Shown here: piece by piece, positions 24,713 to 34,588 of the stretch
How the letters are laid out: each line of letters starts with the position of its first letter
Position numbering within the stretch: the stretch's first letter is position 1
Assembly (NCBI RefSeq): GCF_011751745.2
Contig: NZ_CP061170.1
Location: forward strand, 2,542,001-2,606,000
Length of the DNA: 64,000 bases
Direction of reading: 5' to 3'
Origin: Paramicrobacterium fandaimingii
Lineage (GTDB): Bacteria; Actinomycetota; Actinomycetes; Actinomycetales; Microbacteriaceae
Notes under the pieces: model-generated
What the model was told of the DNA's origin: nothing
What the model saw: only the letters and a program-made list of their open reading frames with translations
Databases searched by the model: none
Position numbers and translations under genes: made by a program

Positions 24713-24958
24713 ATGCTGGTGTTGACGAGACGAATCGGCGAGCGCGTACTGATCGGCGACGACGTCGAGCTCACCGTTCTCGATGTCAAGGGCGACACCG
24801 TGCGCATCGGCGTTCAGGCTCCCCGCGAAACGCGCATTCAGCGGGCAGAGCTTGTCGAGGCCGTGGGGAAAGAGAACGTCGAGGCTGCTGCGGCGCAGTC
24901 CGATGCCGGTGCCGAAAACGCCCTGAAGCGCGCGCTCGCACGCCGCACGCCATCATGA
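24713..24958 (+). CDS. csrA: RNA-binding translational regulator CsrA
   Basis: This 81-residue protein opens with MLVLTRRIGERVLIGDDVELTVLDVKGDTVRIGVQAP, the complete CsrA beta core, including the conserved N-terminal RNA-contact residues and the GVxAP/R motif. The tail is Ala-rich. CsrA dimers bind GGA in hairpin loops and on ribosome sites. Several such sites lie in the leaders of this same cluster. Its usual antagonist FliW is not in the window. A -10-like ATAGGCT at 24701-24707 would give an extra, nearly leaderless transcript. Confidence 0.95.
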   Translation: MLVLTRRIGERVLIGDDVELTVLDVKGDTVRIGVQAPRETRIQRAELVEAVGKENVEAAAAQSDAGAENALKRALARRTPS

Positions 24959-25033
24959 GTTGAAAGACTCAAGATTGGCGCAAGGACATGCGAGCATTCA
25001 CCCATGTCCCCCATTTGGCCCACACGGTGTTCG

Positions 25034-25039
25034 TATGCT
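25034..25039 (+). promoter_or_regulatory. -10 box for a leaderless wecB transcript
   Basis: TATGCT at 25034-25039 ends 6 nt before ATG 25046. This is the spacing expected for leaderless actinobacterial transcripts. No good -35 box is visible. Confidence 0.45.
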
Positions 25040-25045
25040 GAGGTC

Positions 25046-26365
25046 ATGTCCCCTACCTCGGAGATCACCGACCCGAAAGTTCTCATCGTCGTTGGCACTC
25101 GTCCAGAGGCGATCAAAATGGTGCCCGTCATTTTGGCGTTTGCGCAGAGCTCGCGCATCACTCCCATCGTCATCTCAACCGGTCAACACGCGGAACTCGT
25201 GCGGCGGGTGCTTCGCCCGTTCGGGCTCGCCCCAGACATCGAACTCAATGCCACGCGTCCCGGCATGTCTCTGAACAATCTTTTCTCGTCTGTCATGTCG
25301 TCACTTGAGAACTACGTGGCGACGAACTTCGGCGAACCTCCAGCGGATTCCGCAGCGGCGGCATCGTCCGGGTACCCCGTGACGACATTCGTGCACGGCG
25401 ATACGTCAAGTGCGGCAGCTGCGGCATTAGCGTCCTTCCACCTTCGGATCCCCGTCGTGCACGTTGAGGCGGGACTGCGCACATCTGACACACTCTCGCC
25501 ATTCCCCGAAGAGTTGAACCGCCAGTTGATCTCGCGGATCGCAGCCTTTCACGCTGCTCCAACCCACAAGAACCGAGAGAATCTGATTCACGAGGGCGTG
25601 GAACTGTCACGCATTCTCGTCACGGGAAACACCGCGATCGATGCGCTCCAGCTGGCCGTTGAGCTCGACCAGCCCTTTGACGTGCCCGAGCTCGCGGTTC
25701 TCGACACCATGAGCCCGAATTCGCGCATCATCGTCGTGACGGCACACAGACGAGAAAACTGGGGCCCCGGAATCGAGCGCATCAGCAAGGCTGTCTCACG
25801 ACTGGCCATCGCATACCCTCACGACCGGTTCGTTGTTCCTCTTCACCCGAACCCGGCAGTATCGTCTGTCTTTCGCACAATGCTCGAGCAGCACGAGAAT
25901 GTGCTTCTCGTACCGTCGCTTGATTACCTTCCCTTTGCACGCCTCCTCAAACGCGCACACATCATCCTGACGGATTCCGGAGGAGTTCAGGAAGAGGCCC
26001 CGGCGTTAGGCACTCCTGTGCTCGTTCTTCGCGACACAACGGAGAGAAGCGAGGGTGTCAAGGCCGGCACTGTGGAACTCGTTGGCACGACAGTCGATCG
26101 AATCGTCGCGCGGACGTCCATGCTTCTCGAGGACGACATTCTTTACCGTCGCCGCGCAACCCAGGGAAACCCCTATGGCGATGGGCACGCTGCCCAGCGC
26201 ATCGTGCAAGCCTGTGAATTCATAGCCTTCGGAACCGAGGAACCGGAGCAGTTCGGAACGATCTTCGACCGGTCGGCAGTGTTGCGCGCTGGCGGCTATG
26301 GAGCCGCCTCTGTCGTGGCCGCGCAGCCTGAGATGGAGTCTCTCGATGACGTTGCATTTGGCTGA
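25046..26365 (+). CDS. wecB: UDP-N-acetylglucosamine 2-epimerase (non-hydrolysing)
   Basis: This ~439-residue enzyme interconverts UDP-GlcNAc and UDP-ManNAc for cell-surface polymers. Family motifs in order are VGTRPEAIKM, FVHGDTSSA, HVEAGLRT, PFPEELNRQ, GNTAIDAL, VTAHRREN, LHPNP and LTDSGGVQEEAPALG. The linker after residue ~80 is slightly longer than usual. ATG 25046 is preferred because a -10 box sits 6 nt before it; ATG 25004 is in frame but has no clear signal. It overlaps the glycosyltransferase gene by 20 bp, so the two are co-transcribed. Confidence 0.92.
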   Translation: MSPTSEITDPKVLIVVGTRPEAIKMVPVILAFAQSSRITPIVISTGQHAELVRRVLRPFGLAPDIELNATRPGMSLNNLFSSVMSSLENYVATNFGEPPADSAAAASSGYPVTTFVHGDTSSAAAAALASFHLRIPVVHVEAGLRTSDTLSPFPEELNRQLISRIAAFHAAPTHKNRENLIHEGVELSRILVTGNTAIDALQLAVELDQPFDVPELAVLDTMSPNSRIIVVTAHRRENWGPGIERISKAVSRLAIAYPHDRFVVPLHPNPAVSSVFRTMLEQHENVLLVPSLDYLPFARLLKRAHIILTDSGGVQEEAPALGTPVLVLRDTTERSEGVKAGTVELVGTTVDRIVARTSMLLEDDILYRRRATQGNPYGDGHAAQRIVQACEFIAFGTEEPEQFGTIFDRSAVLRAGGYGAASVVAAQPEMESLDDVAFG

Positions 26366-27710
26366 CGCCCCCGATCTCAACCTGTTCACTGGCTTGCCGC
26401 TGTACGTGCAGATCTTCTATTGGGTCGTGCTCACGATCACCCTGAGCTCCGGCCTGTCGGTTGTGGTACTCATCGTCAACGCGCGACGCTACGGCATGGC
26501 TCACGACGATACTCACTCGTCGAACGATGTTGAGAGCGACTTCTTGTGGATCTTCATGGTGCCGGCGCTGAATGAGGAGGTCACGATCGCCGACAGTGTG
26601 ACGCGTCTGCGACGTACTCACGTGCGTCATCGCATGATTCTGGTGATCAATGACGGATCCGATGACCGCACGGGGGAGGTGCTCGACTCCCTCGCTGGAC
26701 CCGATCTCACCGTGCTCACTCGGGTCGCTCCCCATGCCAGGCGCGGCAAGGCTGCCGCCCTCAACAACGCATTCAGCTACGTGCGCGACGTGCTGCTCCC
26801 CTCGTCCGAATACGCACAGTGGAGCGCTGATCGAGTGATCCTCGGAATCGTCGATGCCGACGGTCGGCTGTCCCCGAACGCGTGCCAGAAGCTTGGTCCC
26901 TCCTTTGAGAACCCCAGCGTCGGCGGCGCTCAGTGCCTCGTGAGGATCTACAACAGAGGCCATCTCCTCACGTGGGCGCAGGACATCGAGTTTCGATCGT
27001 TTGGATACGTCTTTCAGGCAGGACGAGCCCACTGGGGAACGGCAAACATGGGAGGCAATGGGCAGTTCAACCGATTCTCCGCGCTGGCGGAGGTCAGCGA
27101 CGGTGACGGCCCGTGGCGTGACCGTCTCACGGAAGACCAAGATCTCGGAGTTCGCCTGGTCCAGCAAGGCTGGCAGGGTGTTCAGGTCAATGAGGCGACG
27201 ATCGAACAGCAGGGGCTGCGGAGCATCCGCCGCCTGTACCGCCAACGTACGCGGTGGGCTCAGGGAGCATGGCAGGCTCTCGGGCTTGTGCCCTCGGTGG
27301 GTCGCTCCCGCGTCACTGTTCTCGCACGCGTGGACTGCCTCTTTTACCTCTTGACACCCGCCCTGCAGCTCACAACCGGCATTGGATTCGTGAGCGCAGT
27401 GCTTCTGGCCACGATGTCTGACGTGGCGCTGTTGCCAGGCAACCTTCTCGTCGCGCTCATCTTCGTCAGCGTCGGTTTCGGCCCAGGAATCGCTACTCTC
27501 CTCATGAGCGGGCGCGGACCGAAGAACATTCTGTACGCGGCAATCGCCGTTCTGCCGTACACGGTCTATTCGTGGCTGATCTTCCCTGTTCTGGTTCAGA
27601 GCGTCATTCGTCAACTCAGCGGGCGAACCGCGTGGGCGAAAACGGCACGCGAGGCCATTGAAGCCCCGCACGCAGAGCATGCCTCGGTGGCGACAAGCGA
27701 GTTTTCCTGA
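26346..27710 (+). CDS. Family-2 membrane glycosyltransferase (poly-N-acetylglucosamine/cellulose-synthase type)
   Basis: This ~454-residue inner-membrane transferase has one N-terminal membrane helix (residues ~17-40), a GT-A domain and a cluster of C-terminal helices (~335-430). Catalytic features are VPALNEE, the DDR-containing INDGSDDR, the DxD-like IVDADG, the base motif TEDQDL, and QRTRWAQG (QxxRW). This pattern defines processive GT2 enzymes such as PgaC. With the upstream epimerase it probably makes or extends an amino-sugar surface polymer; the acceptor is unknown. Confidence 0.85.
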   Translation: MTLHLADAPDLNLFTGLPLYVQIFYWVVLTITLSSGLSVVVLIVNARRYGMAHDDTHSSNDVESDFLWIFMVPALNEEVTIADSVTRLRRTHVRHRMILVINDGSDDRTGEVLDSLAGPDLTVLTRVAPHARRGKAAALNNAFSYVRDVLLPSSEYAQWSADRVILGIVDADGRLSPNACQKLGPSFENPSVGGAQCLVRIYNRGHLLTWAQDIEFRSFGYVFQAGRAHWGTANMGGNGQFNRFSALAEVSDGDGPWRDRLTEDQDLGVRLVQQGWQGVQVNEATIEQQGLRSIRRLYRQRTRWAQGAWQALGLVPSVGRSRVTVLARVDCLFYLLTPALQLTTGIGFVSAVLLATMSDVALLPGNLLVALIFVSVGFGPGIATLLMSGRGPKNILYAAIAVLPYTVYSWLIFPVLVQSVIRQLSGRTAWAKTAREAIEAPHAEHASVATSEFS

Positions 27711-27789
27711 GCCCGGAATCACGTACCCCCAGTACGCGTGGCATTTTCGGTTGCAGAGCGGTTCTGCGGCGTATTCCTGAATATCTTTG

Positions 27790-28509
27790 ATGAGGACGTC
27801 GTTTGCGAGATCTGACTCGCGACGTCGTACGCATGGGGGAATCATCGACGGCACGTCGCGACGCGTCAGCAGTGTCCTGAGCAGGGTGCTGCTGACTCTC
27901 GGTGCCCTCGCGGGAGCAATCGCTCTCGCGGCGGCACCGGCCTCGTCGGCGAACGCCATGGCCTCTGACCAGACGATCACAGCCGGCGACCACATCACCC
28001 TCACGACGGTCGCCGACACGCACGCTCTGCGCTCTCTGGCACCGGGCGTCTCCGTCGCCTGGCAAGTCGGGGTGTCCGTTGACAGCCCCAGCGCAGACGA
28101 AGCCGACATCGCTCTCTCGTCACACGGCGATCTCGACCTCGATATGTCGATTCGAGCATGCACGATCAAATGGGTCGACGACACCTGCCCCGGAGACGAA
28201 GCGCGCGTTGCCGACGTCACGAAGCTGACAGGCGATCAGAAGAACATCGAGCTTCTGTCGATGCCGACAGACGAGCAGCGGTGGCTCCTCTTCACCGTGA
28301 CGTCACCGGGCGACGCACACGGGTCCACGACAGCCGACATTCAGGTCACCGCCAACGGCGAAACCATCGTTGGCAGCGCCGAGGCGTCGACGCCGCCGAA
28401 GACGGGCCCCGATGTGTGGCCCGCTCTCGGCTTCGCGATCTGCGCGATCGTACTCGGGCTGCTGATCGCGGGCATTGCCGTGCGCTCCCAGAAGCGCTCG
28501 AGTGCCTGA
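27790..28509 (+). CDS. Secreted wall-sorted protein with PPKTG tail
   Basis: This ~239-residue protein has a long signal peptide (basic region ending ~residue 30, hydrophobic core ~32-48, AxA-like cleavage SANAMA) and a beta-rich extracellular region of ~150 residues with a Cys pair (RACTIKWVDDTC). The C-terminus is PPKTG (202-206), a 20-residue hydrophobic segment and a basic end (RSQKRSSA). This has the layout of a sortase substrate with a PPKTG variant of LPxTG. No sortase gene lies nearby. It follows the glycosyltransferase by 79 bp. Function is unknown. Confidence 0.75.
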   Translation: MRTSFARSDSRRRTHGGIIDGTSRRVSSVLSRVLLTLGALAGAIALAAAPASSANAMASDQTITAGDHITLTTVADTHALRSLAPGVSVAWQVGVSVDSPSADEADIALSSHGDLDLDMSIRACTIKWVDDTCPGDEARVADVTKLTGDQKNIELLSMPTDEQRWLLFTVTSPGDAHGSTTADIQVTANGETIVGSAEASTPPKTGPDVWPALGFAICAIVLGLLIAGIAVRSQKRSSA

Positions 28510-28541
28510 ATCTGCTCATGATTCGGGCGTACTCTGAAGCC

Positions 28542-28808
28542 ATGGTCGCAACACCCGAGAGCAGAGACAGCGTGCTTGGCCGCATCGCTGACCAGATTCT
28601 TCACAACAACCCGTCTGGCAGGCGACGTGTCGCCGTTGAGGGCGTGACAGCGACCGAGGCATCCAGCTTCGCCGACGACCTGGCGCAGATGCTCCGATGC
28701 CGCGATCAGTCGGTGGTTCGGCGCTCGGTAGCAGCGAGCCTCAGATCGCCGAGAGAGTTTGCCGCGCGATCTCGAGCTCTTCGTTCGTGGGCACGACGAG
28801 AACAGTGA
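28542..28808 (+). pseudogene. Truncated uridine-kinase-like gene
   Basis: The 88 predicted residues begin like small actinobacterial P-loop kinases (DSVLGRIADQILHNNPSGRRRVAVEGV...SSFADDLAQML). The P-loop itself is altered (GVTATEASS where GVxxxGKT is expected). After about residue 62 the similarity stops and the frame merely runs through the end of ackA on the other strand. TACTCT at 28530-28535 is a good leaderless -10 box for ATG 28542, so the 5' end seems intact while the rest was deleted. A remnant is the best reading; a short functional protein is less likely. Confidence 0.5.
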
Positions 28809-29940
28809 CGGCCGAGTCATCGGCAGAGATCACCCGGATGCCGCGTGAGCGCTGCTCATTGCGAGCAGCATCCACCCGAATTCCGAAGTTCTCAAGCCCC
28901 GCGAGCGTCTCCGCACGCACCTGAGCACTGTTCTCACCGATACCCGCTGTGAACACGATGGTGTCAACCCGGCCGAGCTGAAAGACGTAACCGCCGAGGT
29001 ACTGCTTGAGCCTGTGCACGTACACGTCGAGTGCCGCACGCGCCTTCTCGTTTCCGGTGTTCGCCTGCTCGGTGAGATCGCGCATGTCCTTCAGCCCCGA
29101 CAGGCCGTAGATTCCGCTCTTGGAGTTGAACAGCTCGTCGAGCTCGGCAACGCCCATGTCGGCACGACGATGCAGGTGGAACACGACTGCTGGGTCGATG
29201 TCGCCCGTGCGCGTTCCCATCACCAGGCCCTCAAGCGGGGTCAGACCCATCGACGTGTCAACAGACCGCCCGCCGCGCACCGCCGTCATCGAGGCGCCGT
29301 TGCCGAGGTGAAGAACAATCTGGTTGAGGCTCGCGTTGTCGCGGCCGAGAAACCGTGCAGCCTCCTCAGAGACGAACTTGTGACTCGTGCCGTGAAAGCC
29401 GTACTTGCGCACACGGTAACGCTCCGCCGTTGCGGCATCGAGTGCGTAGGTGTACGCCTCGGGAGGCAGCGTCTGGTGAAACGCCGTATCGAAGACGGCG
29501 ACGTGCGGAACATCGCCGAATGCTTCTTGCGCCGCGGTGATTCCCTCGACGTTCGCCGGGTTATGCAGCGGCGCCAGCTCGGAGAGATCTTGAATGTTGA
29601 TGGTCACCAGGTTCGTAACGACTGTGGGTTCGAAGAAGCGTGCTCCCCCGTGCACGACGCGGTGGCCGACGGCAACAGGCGGATGCTCCGTCAGCGACGG
29701 CCCGTGTTCGGCAAACGCATCGAGCATCGCCTGAAATCCGGCAGTGTGGTCGTGAATCTGCGTTATCTGCTCGTGCGACGTGGCGGTGCCGTCGTCGCCC
29801 ATGACCTCGTGCACGATGCGGGACTCGTCCGCCCCAATGCGCTCCACCAGCCCGCGAGCGAGCGTCGCCTCGGCATCCATCTCGATCAGCTGGTACTTGA
29901 ACGACGACGAGCCCGAGTTGATGACGAGCACCGCGGTCAT
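28741..29940 (-). CDS. ackA: Acetate kinase
   Basis: This 399-residue ASKHA-fold enzyme converts acetyl phosphate and ADP to acetate and ATP. Motifs are MTAVLVINSGSSSFKYQL at the N-terminus, VGHRVVHGG, FDTAFHQTLP, KYGFHGTSH, HLGNGAS and TAGIGENS. Length is normal. It overlaps pta by 4 bp, forming the usual pta-ackA overflow/substrate-level pathway. Its 3' end abuts the truncated kinase remnant on the opposite strand. Confidence 0.97.
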   Translation of the reverse strand: MTAVLVINSGSSSFKYQLIEMDAEATLARGLVERIGADESRIVHEVMGDDGTATSHEQITQIHDHTAGFQAMLDAFAEHGPSLTEHPPVAVGHRVVHGGARFFEPTVVTNLVTINIQDLSELAPLHNPANVEGITAAQEAFGDVPHVAVFDTAFHQTLPPEAYTYALDAATAERYRVRKYGFHGTSHKFVSEEAARFLGRDNASLNQIVLHLGNGASMTAVRGGRSVDTSMGLTPLEGLVMGTRTGDIDPAVVFHLHRRADMGVAELDELFNSKSGIYGLSGLKDMRDLTEQANTGNEKARAALDVYVHRLKQYLGGYVFQLGRVDTIVFTAGIGENSAQVRAETLAGLENFGIRVDAARNEQRSRGIRVISADDSAVTVLVVPTNEELEIARQTLSAI

Positions 29941-32048
29941 GAGGACGCCGCCTGAATCGCGGTGATCGCGACAGTGTTGACGATGTCTTGCACGAGCGCT
30001 CCTCGAGAGAGATCGTTGATGGGTTTGTTGAGGCCCTGCAGCACCGGGCCGATCGCCACGGCGCCTGCCGAACGCTGCACCGCCTTATACGTATTGTTGC
30101 CGGTGTTGAGGTCGGGGAAGATGAACACTGTCGCGCGCCCGGCAACGTCGGACTGCGGCAGCTTCGTTGCCGCAACCGCTGCGTCGGCGGCGGCATCGTA
30201 TTGAATCGGCCCCTCAACGAGAATCTCGGGCATGCGCTCGCGCACGAGAGCCGTCGCCTGACGCACCTTGTCGACGTCGGCGCCCGTGCCGGACTCCCCC
30301 GTCGAATACGAGAGCATGGCGACGCGGGGGTCGATGCCGAAGCGCTCGGCCGTCACCGTCGACGAGATGGCGATGTCGCAGAGCTGGTCGGCCGTGGGGT
30401 CGGGAATGACGGCGCAGTCCCCATAGACGAGAACGCGGTCTTCGAGAGCCATGAGAAACACGCTCGACACAACCGAGGTGCCCGGCTTCGTCTTGATGAT
30501 CTCGAAGCCGGGACGGATGGTGTGCGCGGTTGTGTGCGCGGCCCCCGAGACCATGCCGTCAGCGAGCCCCATGTGCACCATCATCGTGCCGAAGTACGAG
30601 ACGTCGGTGACGACCTCGCGCGCCTGCTCAAGCGTGATGCCCTTGTGCTCACGGAGGCGGTGGTACTCCTGCGCAAACTTCATACTGAGCACGGGGTCAT
30701 GCGGTGAGAGCACGTCGGCGCCCGAGATGTCGAGGCCCAGCTCGATCGACCGCGACATCACCTCGAACTTCTCGCCGAGAATCGTCAGCTGCGCAACCTC
30801 ACGCGCAAGAAGCGTGTGCGCAGCCCGAAGCACACGATCTTCGTCGCCCTCGGGCAAGACGATGTGGCGAGGCCGGCGCCGCGCCTGGTCGAGCAGGCTG
30901 AACTCGAACATCAGCGGCGTCACAACATCGGTCTTCGCGACGTCGAGCATGCTCACGAGCGCCTCTTTGTCGACGTGCTTCTCGAAGAGCGAGAGCGCCG
31001 AGTCGAACTTGCGCTGCGACTCGGCCGCGAGTCGGCCGCGCGTGTGGGTGATGCGCATGACCGTGTCATACGTTCCCCACTCCGTTGCGATGATCGGCAG
31101 CTTCACCGTGAGCCCCTCGATGAGCTTGTTTATCGACTCGGGCAGCTCGAAGCCGCCGTTGAGCACGACTCCCGAGATCGAGGGGAACGCGGCAGACTGC
31201 TGCGACAGCAGCACGGCAAGCAGCGTCTCAGTGCGGTCGCCAGCGACGACGACGACGGCGCCCTCAGTGAGCCGAGGCAGCACGTTCTCCATGCTCATTC
31301 CCGCGATCACGACGCCGAGCGCCTCGCGGGTGAGCAGCTCTTCTTCCCCCTTGATGAGCGTGCCAGCGACAGCATCCTTGATGAGGCCGATCGTCGGGGC
31401 GACGAGATACGGCTCCTCGGGGATCGCCCACACCGGGGCACCGGCCGTGACCTCTCCGATGGCGCGGGTGATCTCATCGAGGTGGTCGGGGTCCGCGCGG
31501 TTGGCGACGATGGCGAGCAGAGAAGCGAACGCATCGTTCAGCTCAACAAGGGCGAGGTCGGCGATCTGGCGCATCTCGCTTGCCGTGCGCCCCTCGGCCA
31601 GGCCGAGACGTTCGCCGTGCCCCTGTCCCTCACGGCCGCCGAGCACAAGCAGAACGGGGGCACCAAGGTTGGCGGCGATGCGCGCGTTGTAGCCGAGCTC
31701 GGTTGGGCTTCCGACGTCGGTGAAGTCGCTTCCCACGATCACGACGGCGTCGCATTTCTCTTCGACGGCCTTATAGCGGCTCACGATCGTCGAGAGAGCC
31801 GCCTCGGGGTCGGCGTGCACATCGTCGTAGGTGACGCCGATGCACTCGTCGTAGCTGAGGTCGACGCCGTCGTGGCCGAGCAGCAGCTCGAGAACGTAGT
31901 CTCGCTTGTCGATGGAACGCGCGATCGGGCGAAAGACTCCGACCCGCTTCACCTGGTGCGTCAGGGTGTCGAGAGCTCCCAGCGCAACAGTCGACTTGCC
32001 CGAATATCCTTCGGCCGACGTGATGTAGATCGAACGAGACACCCTCAC
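29937..32048 (-). CDS. pta: Phosphate acetyltransferase, long form
   Basis: This 703-residue enzyme makes acetyl phosphate from acetyl-CoA. It is the long type: an N-terminal P-loop/BioD-like domain (TSAEGYSGKSTVALG), a DRTGG domain (~residues 220-330) and the catalytic C-terminal domain (HIVLPEGDEDRVLRAA, SAAHTTAHTIRPGFEII). GTG 32048 follows an AGGGG ribosome site; in-frame GTG codons just downstream are alternatives. It feeds ackA. Confidence 0.96.
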   Translation of the reverse strand: MRVSRSIYITSAEGYSGKSTVALGALDTLTHQVKRVGVFRPIARSIDKRDYVLELLLGHDGVDLSYDECIGVTYDDVHADPEAALSTIVSRYKAVEEKCDAVVIVGSDFTDVGSPTELGYNARIAANLGAPVLLVLGGREGQGHGERLGLAEGRTASEMRQIADLALVELNDAFASLLAIVANRADPDHLDEITRAIGEVTAGAPVWAIPEEPYLVAPTIGLIKDAVAGTLIKGEEELLTREALGVVIAGMSMENVLPRLTEGAVVVVAGDRTETLLAVLLSQQSAAFPSISGVVLNGGFELPESINKLIEGLTVKLPIIATEWGTYDTVMRITHTRGRLAAESQRKFDSALSLFEKHVDKEALVSMLDVAKTDVVTPLMFEFSLLDQARRRPRHIVLPEGDEDRVLRAAHTLLAREVAQLTILGEKFEVMSRSIELGLDISGADVLSPHDPVLSMKFAQEYHRLREHKGITLEQAREVVTDVSYFGTMMVHMGLADGMVSGAAHTTAHTIRPGFEIIKTKPGTSVVSSVFLMALEDRVLVYGDCAVIPDPTADQLCDIAISSTVTAERFGIDPRVAMLSYSTGESGTGADVDKVRQATALVRERMPEILVEGPIQYDAAADAAVAATKLPQSDVAGRATVFIFPDLNTGNNTYKAVQRSAGAVAIGPVLQGLNKPINDLSRGALVQDIVNTVAITAIQAASS

Positions 32049-32159
32049 CCCTCACGTACGCGTGGTCTCCCTTAAACGTACACGCTTCTACCGACTGTAG
32101 AAATGCGTAAAGCAAGGCGGATGCTCAGGCTTACACCCTTGAGCGCTCATGTCCGTAGC

Positions 32160-34538
32160 TCAGGCTTGCACGTACTCCGCCAGGTGCTCGCCCGTGAGCG
32201 TCGGTTTCTGCGCGACAAGGTCGGCGGGAGTTCCCTCGAACACCACGCGCCCGCCGTCGTGCCCGGCACCCGGGCCGAGGTCGATGATCCAGTCGCCATG
32301 CGCCATCACCGCCTGGTGGTGCTCGATCACGATCACCGATTTGCCCGAGTCGACGAGCCGGTCAAGCAAGGCGAGCATGTTCTCGACGTCGGCAAGGTGC
32401 AGCCCGGTGGTCGGTTCATCAAGAACCAGGATGCCGCCTTTGTCGCCCAGCTGAATGGCGAGCTTGAGCCGCTGCCGCTCCCCGCCCGAAAGCGTGGTGA
32501 GCGGCTGCCCGATGGTGAGGTAGCCGAGGCCGACGTCGACCATGCGCTCGAGGATCTTGTGGGCGGCAGGCACCTTGGCGTCGTCTCGTGCGAAGAACTC
32601 GGCGGCCTGGGTGACCGACATCTGCAGAACCTCGCTGATGTTCTTGCCGCCGAAGAGGTATTCCAGCACGTCTGCCTGAAACCGCTTGCCCTCGCACAGC
32701 TCGCACGTCGACTCGACGCTCGCCATCACCCCGAGATCGGTGAAGATGACGCCGGCGCCGTTGCACAGGGGGCACGCGCCCTCTGAGTTGGCGGAGAACA
32801 GGCCGGGCTTCACGCCGTTTGCCTTGGCAAATGCCTTGCGGATCGGCTCGAGCATTCCCGAATATGTCGCTGGGTTGCTGCGGCGCGACCCCTTGATGGG
32901 CTGCTGGTCGACAAGCACGACGTCGTCGTGCTTCGCGAGTGAACCGGTGACGAGCGAGCTCTTGCCCGAACCGGCGACGCCCGTCAGCACACACAACACG
33001 CCGAGCGGAATGTCGACGTCGACGTTCTGCAGGTTGTTTGTGCTGGCACCGCGAATCTCGAGAGCATCCGGTGATTTTCTGACCGTGTCTTTCACACGCG
33101 ACCGGTCGTCGAGATGCCTGCCCGTGACGGTGTCACTCGTGCGAAGATCGTCGACGGTTCCCTCGAACATGATCGTGCCGCCCTCGGTGCCCGCGAGCGG
33201 GCCCAAGTCGACAGCGTGGTCGGCGATGCCGATGAGCTCGGGCTTGTGCTCGACGACGAGCACAGTGTTTCCCTTGTCGCGCAGTTGAACCAGCAGCGTG
33301 TTCATGCGCGCGACGTCGTGGGGGTGCAGGCCGATGGATGGTTCATCGAACACGTACGTGACGTCGGTGAGGCTCGAGCCCAGGTGCCTGATCATCTTTG
33401 TGCGCTGCGCTTCACCGCCCGAGAGCGTTCCCGCAGGCCGGCCGAGCGAGAGATAGCCGAGGCCGATCGTGACGAAGGCATCGAGCGTCTCAGACAGCGC
33501 CGTGACGAGCGGGGCTACCGACGGTTCGTCGAGCTGCCGCATCCATTCGGCCAGATCGCTGATCTGCATGGCGTTGACGTCGGCGATGCTCAGCCCACGG
33601 ATCTGTGACGACCGCGCTGTGTCGCTGAGCCGTGTCCCCTCGCACTCCGGGCAGGTGTCGAACGTGATGGCACTGTCGACGAACCGGCGAATGTGCGGCT
33701 GCATCGCCTCGCGGTCTTTCGACAGCATCGAGTTCTGAATCTTCGGGATCAGACCCTCGTACCAGACGTTGACGCCCTCGACCTTGATGCGGGTCGCCGG
33801 CTTGTAGAGCAGGTCGTCGCGCTGCTTCGTCGAGAAGTCTTTGATGGGCTTGTCGTTGTTGAAATAGCCGCTGCCTCGGTAGATGCGGCCATACCAGCTG
33901 TCTGCCGTGTACCCCGGAACGAGCAGCGCGCTCTCATTCAGCGACTTCGTCTCGTCGAAAAGCGCCGTCAGATCGAAATCGCTCACCTGGCCCCTGCCCT
34001 CGCATCGCGGGCACATGCCTCCCACGATGTTGAAGTCGCGTCGTTCCTTCACCGTCTTGCCTCCGCGCTCGAACGCGACGGCGCCCGCTCCGCTGATCGA
34101 GGCGACGTTGAACGAGAACGCCTGAGGCGAACCGATGTGGGGGTCACCGAGGCGGCTGAACAGAATGCGCAGCATCGCACCCGTGTCGGTTGCCGTGCCG
34201 ACCGTTGACCGCGGATCGGAGCCGATGCGCTCTTGGTTGACGATGATCGCCGTCGTGAGGCCCTCGAGTACGTCAACGTCGGGGCGCGGCAGATTCGGCA
34301 TGAAGCCCTGCACGAACGAGCTGTAGGTCTCGTTGATCATGCGCTGAGATTCGGCCGCGATCGTCGAGAATACCAGCGAGCTCTTGCCCGAGCCCGACAC
34401 GCCCGTGAAGACAGTGAGACGCCGCTTCGGAATCTCGACGGAGATGTTCTTGAGGTTGTTCTCGCGCGCGCCGACGACGCGAATGGTGTCGTGGCGATCC
34501 GCGGCGGCAATGCCGTTCTCAGACGACTCAGTGCTCAT
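32160..34538 (-). CDS. UvrA-like ABC ATPase (drug-resistance/UvrA2 type)
   Basis: This 792-residue tandem-ABC protein is shorter than UvrA (~950). It has Walker A motifs [13 protein letters not shown] near residue 46 and [13 protein letters not shown] in the second half, and signatures LSGGEAQR and LSGGERQR. Zinc-finger cysteines are present in CPRCEGRG and in CPLCNGAG...CELCEGKR. The reduced N-terminal region suggests loss of the UvrB-binding domain, as in DrrC-type proteins associated with DNA-binding drug resistance. It lies 51 bp after a VOC gene on the same strand. A role in self-protection is inferred. Confidence 0.85.
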   Translation of the reverse strand: MSTESSENGIAAADRHDTIRVVGARENNLKNISVEIPKRRLTVFTGVSGSGKSSLVFSTIAAESQRMINETYSSFVQGFMPNLPRPDVDVLEGLTTAIIVNQERIGSDPRSTVGTATDTGAMLRILFSRLGDPHIGSPQAFSFNVASISGAGAVAFERGGKTVKERRDFNIVGGMCPRCEGRGQVSDFDLTALFDETKSLNESALLVPGYTADSWYGRIYRGSGYFNNDKPIKDFSTKQRDDLLYKPATRIKVEGVNVWYEGLIPKIQNSMLSKDREAMQPHIRRFVDSAITFDTCPECEGTRLSDTARSSQIRGLSIADVNAMQISDLAEWMRQLDEPSVAPLVTALSETLDAFVTIGLGYLSLGRPAGTLSGGEAQRTKMIRHLGSSLTDVTYVFDEPSIGLHPHDVARMNTLLVQLRDKGNTVLVVEHKPELIGIADHAVDLGPLAGTEGGTIMFEGTVDDLRTSDTVTGRHLDDRSRVKDTVRKSPDALEIRGASTNNLQNVDVDIPLGVLCVLTGVAGSGKSSLVTGSLAKHDDVVLVDQQPIKGSRRSNPATYSGMLEPIRKAFAKANGVKPGLFSANSEGACPLCNGAGVIFTDLGVMASVESTCELCEGKRFQADVLEYLFGGKNISEVLQMSVTQAAEFFARDDAKVPAAHKILERMVDVGLGYLTIGQPLTTLSGGERQRLKLAIQLGDKGGILVLDEPTTGLHLADVENMLALLDRLVDSGKSVIVIEHHQAVMAHGDWIIDLGPGAGHDGGRVVFEGTPADLVAQKPTLTGEHLAEYVQA

Positions 34539-34588
34539 CGTTTCTTCTCTTTCGGCTTGTCGGATGCTGTCGATGACCGCCCACTGCC

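Noticed and set aside
24956..24971. TGAGT/ACTCA hairpin after csrA
   Set aside because: Only five base pairs and no T-run; too weak to call a terminator.
26220..28220. 666-codon open frame on the - strand
   Set aside because: It covers the glycosyltransferase and wecB end in antisense, has no recognisable motif and no start signal.
30816..32075. 419-codon + frame over pta
   Set aside because: Antisense to a well-recognised enzyme with all its motifs; no independent evidence.
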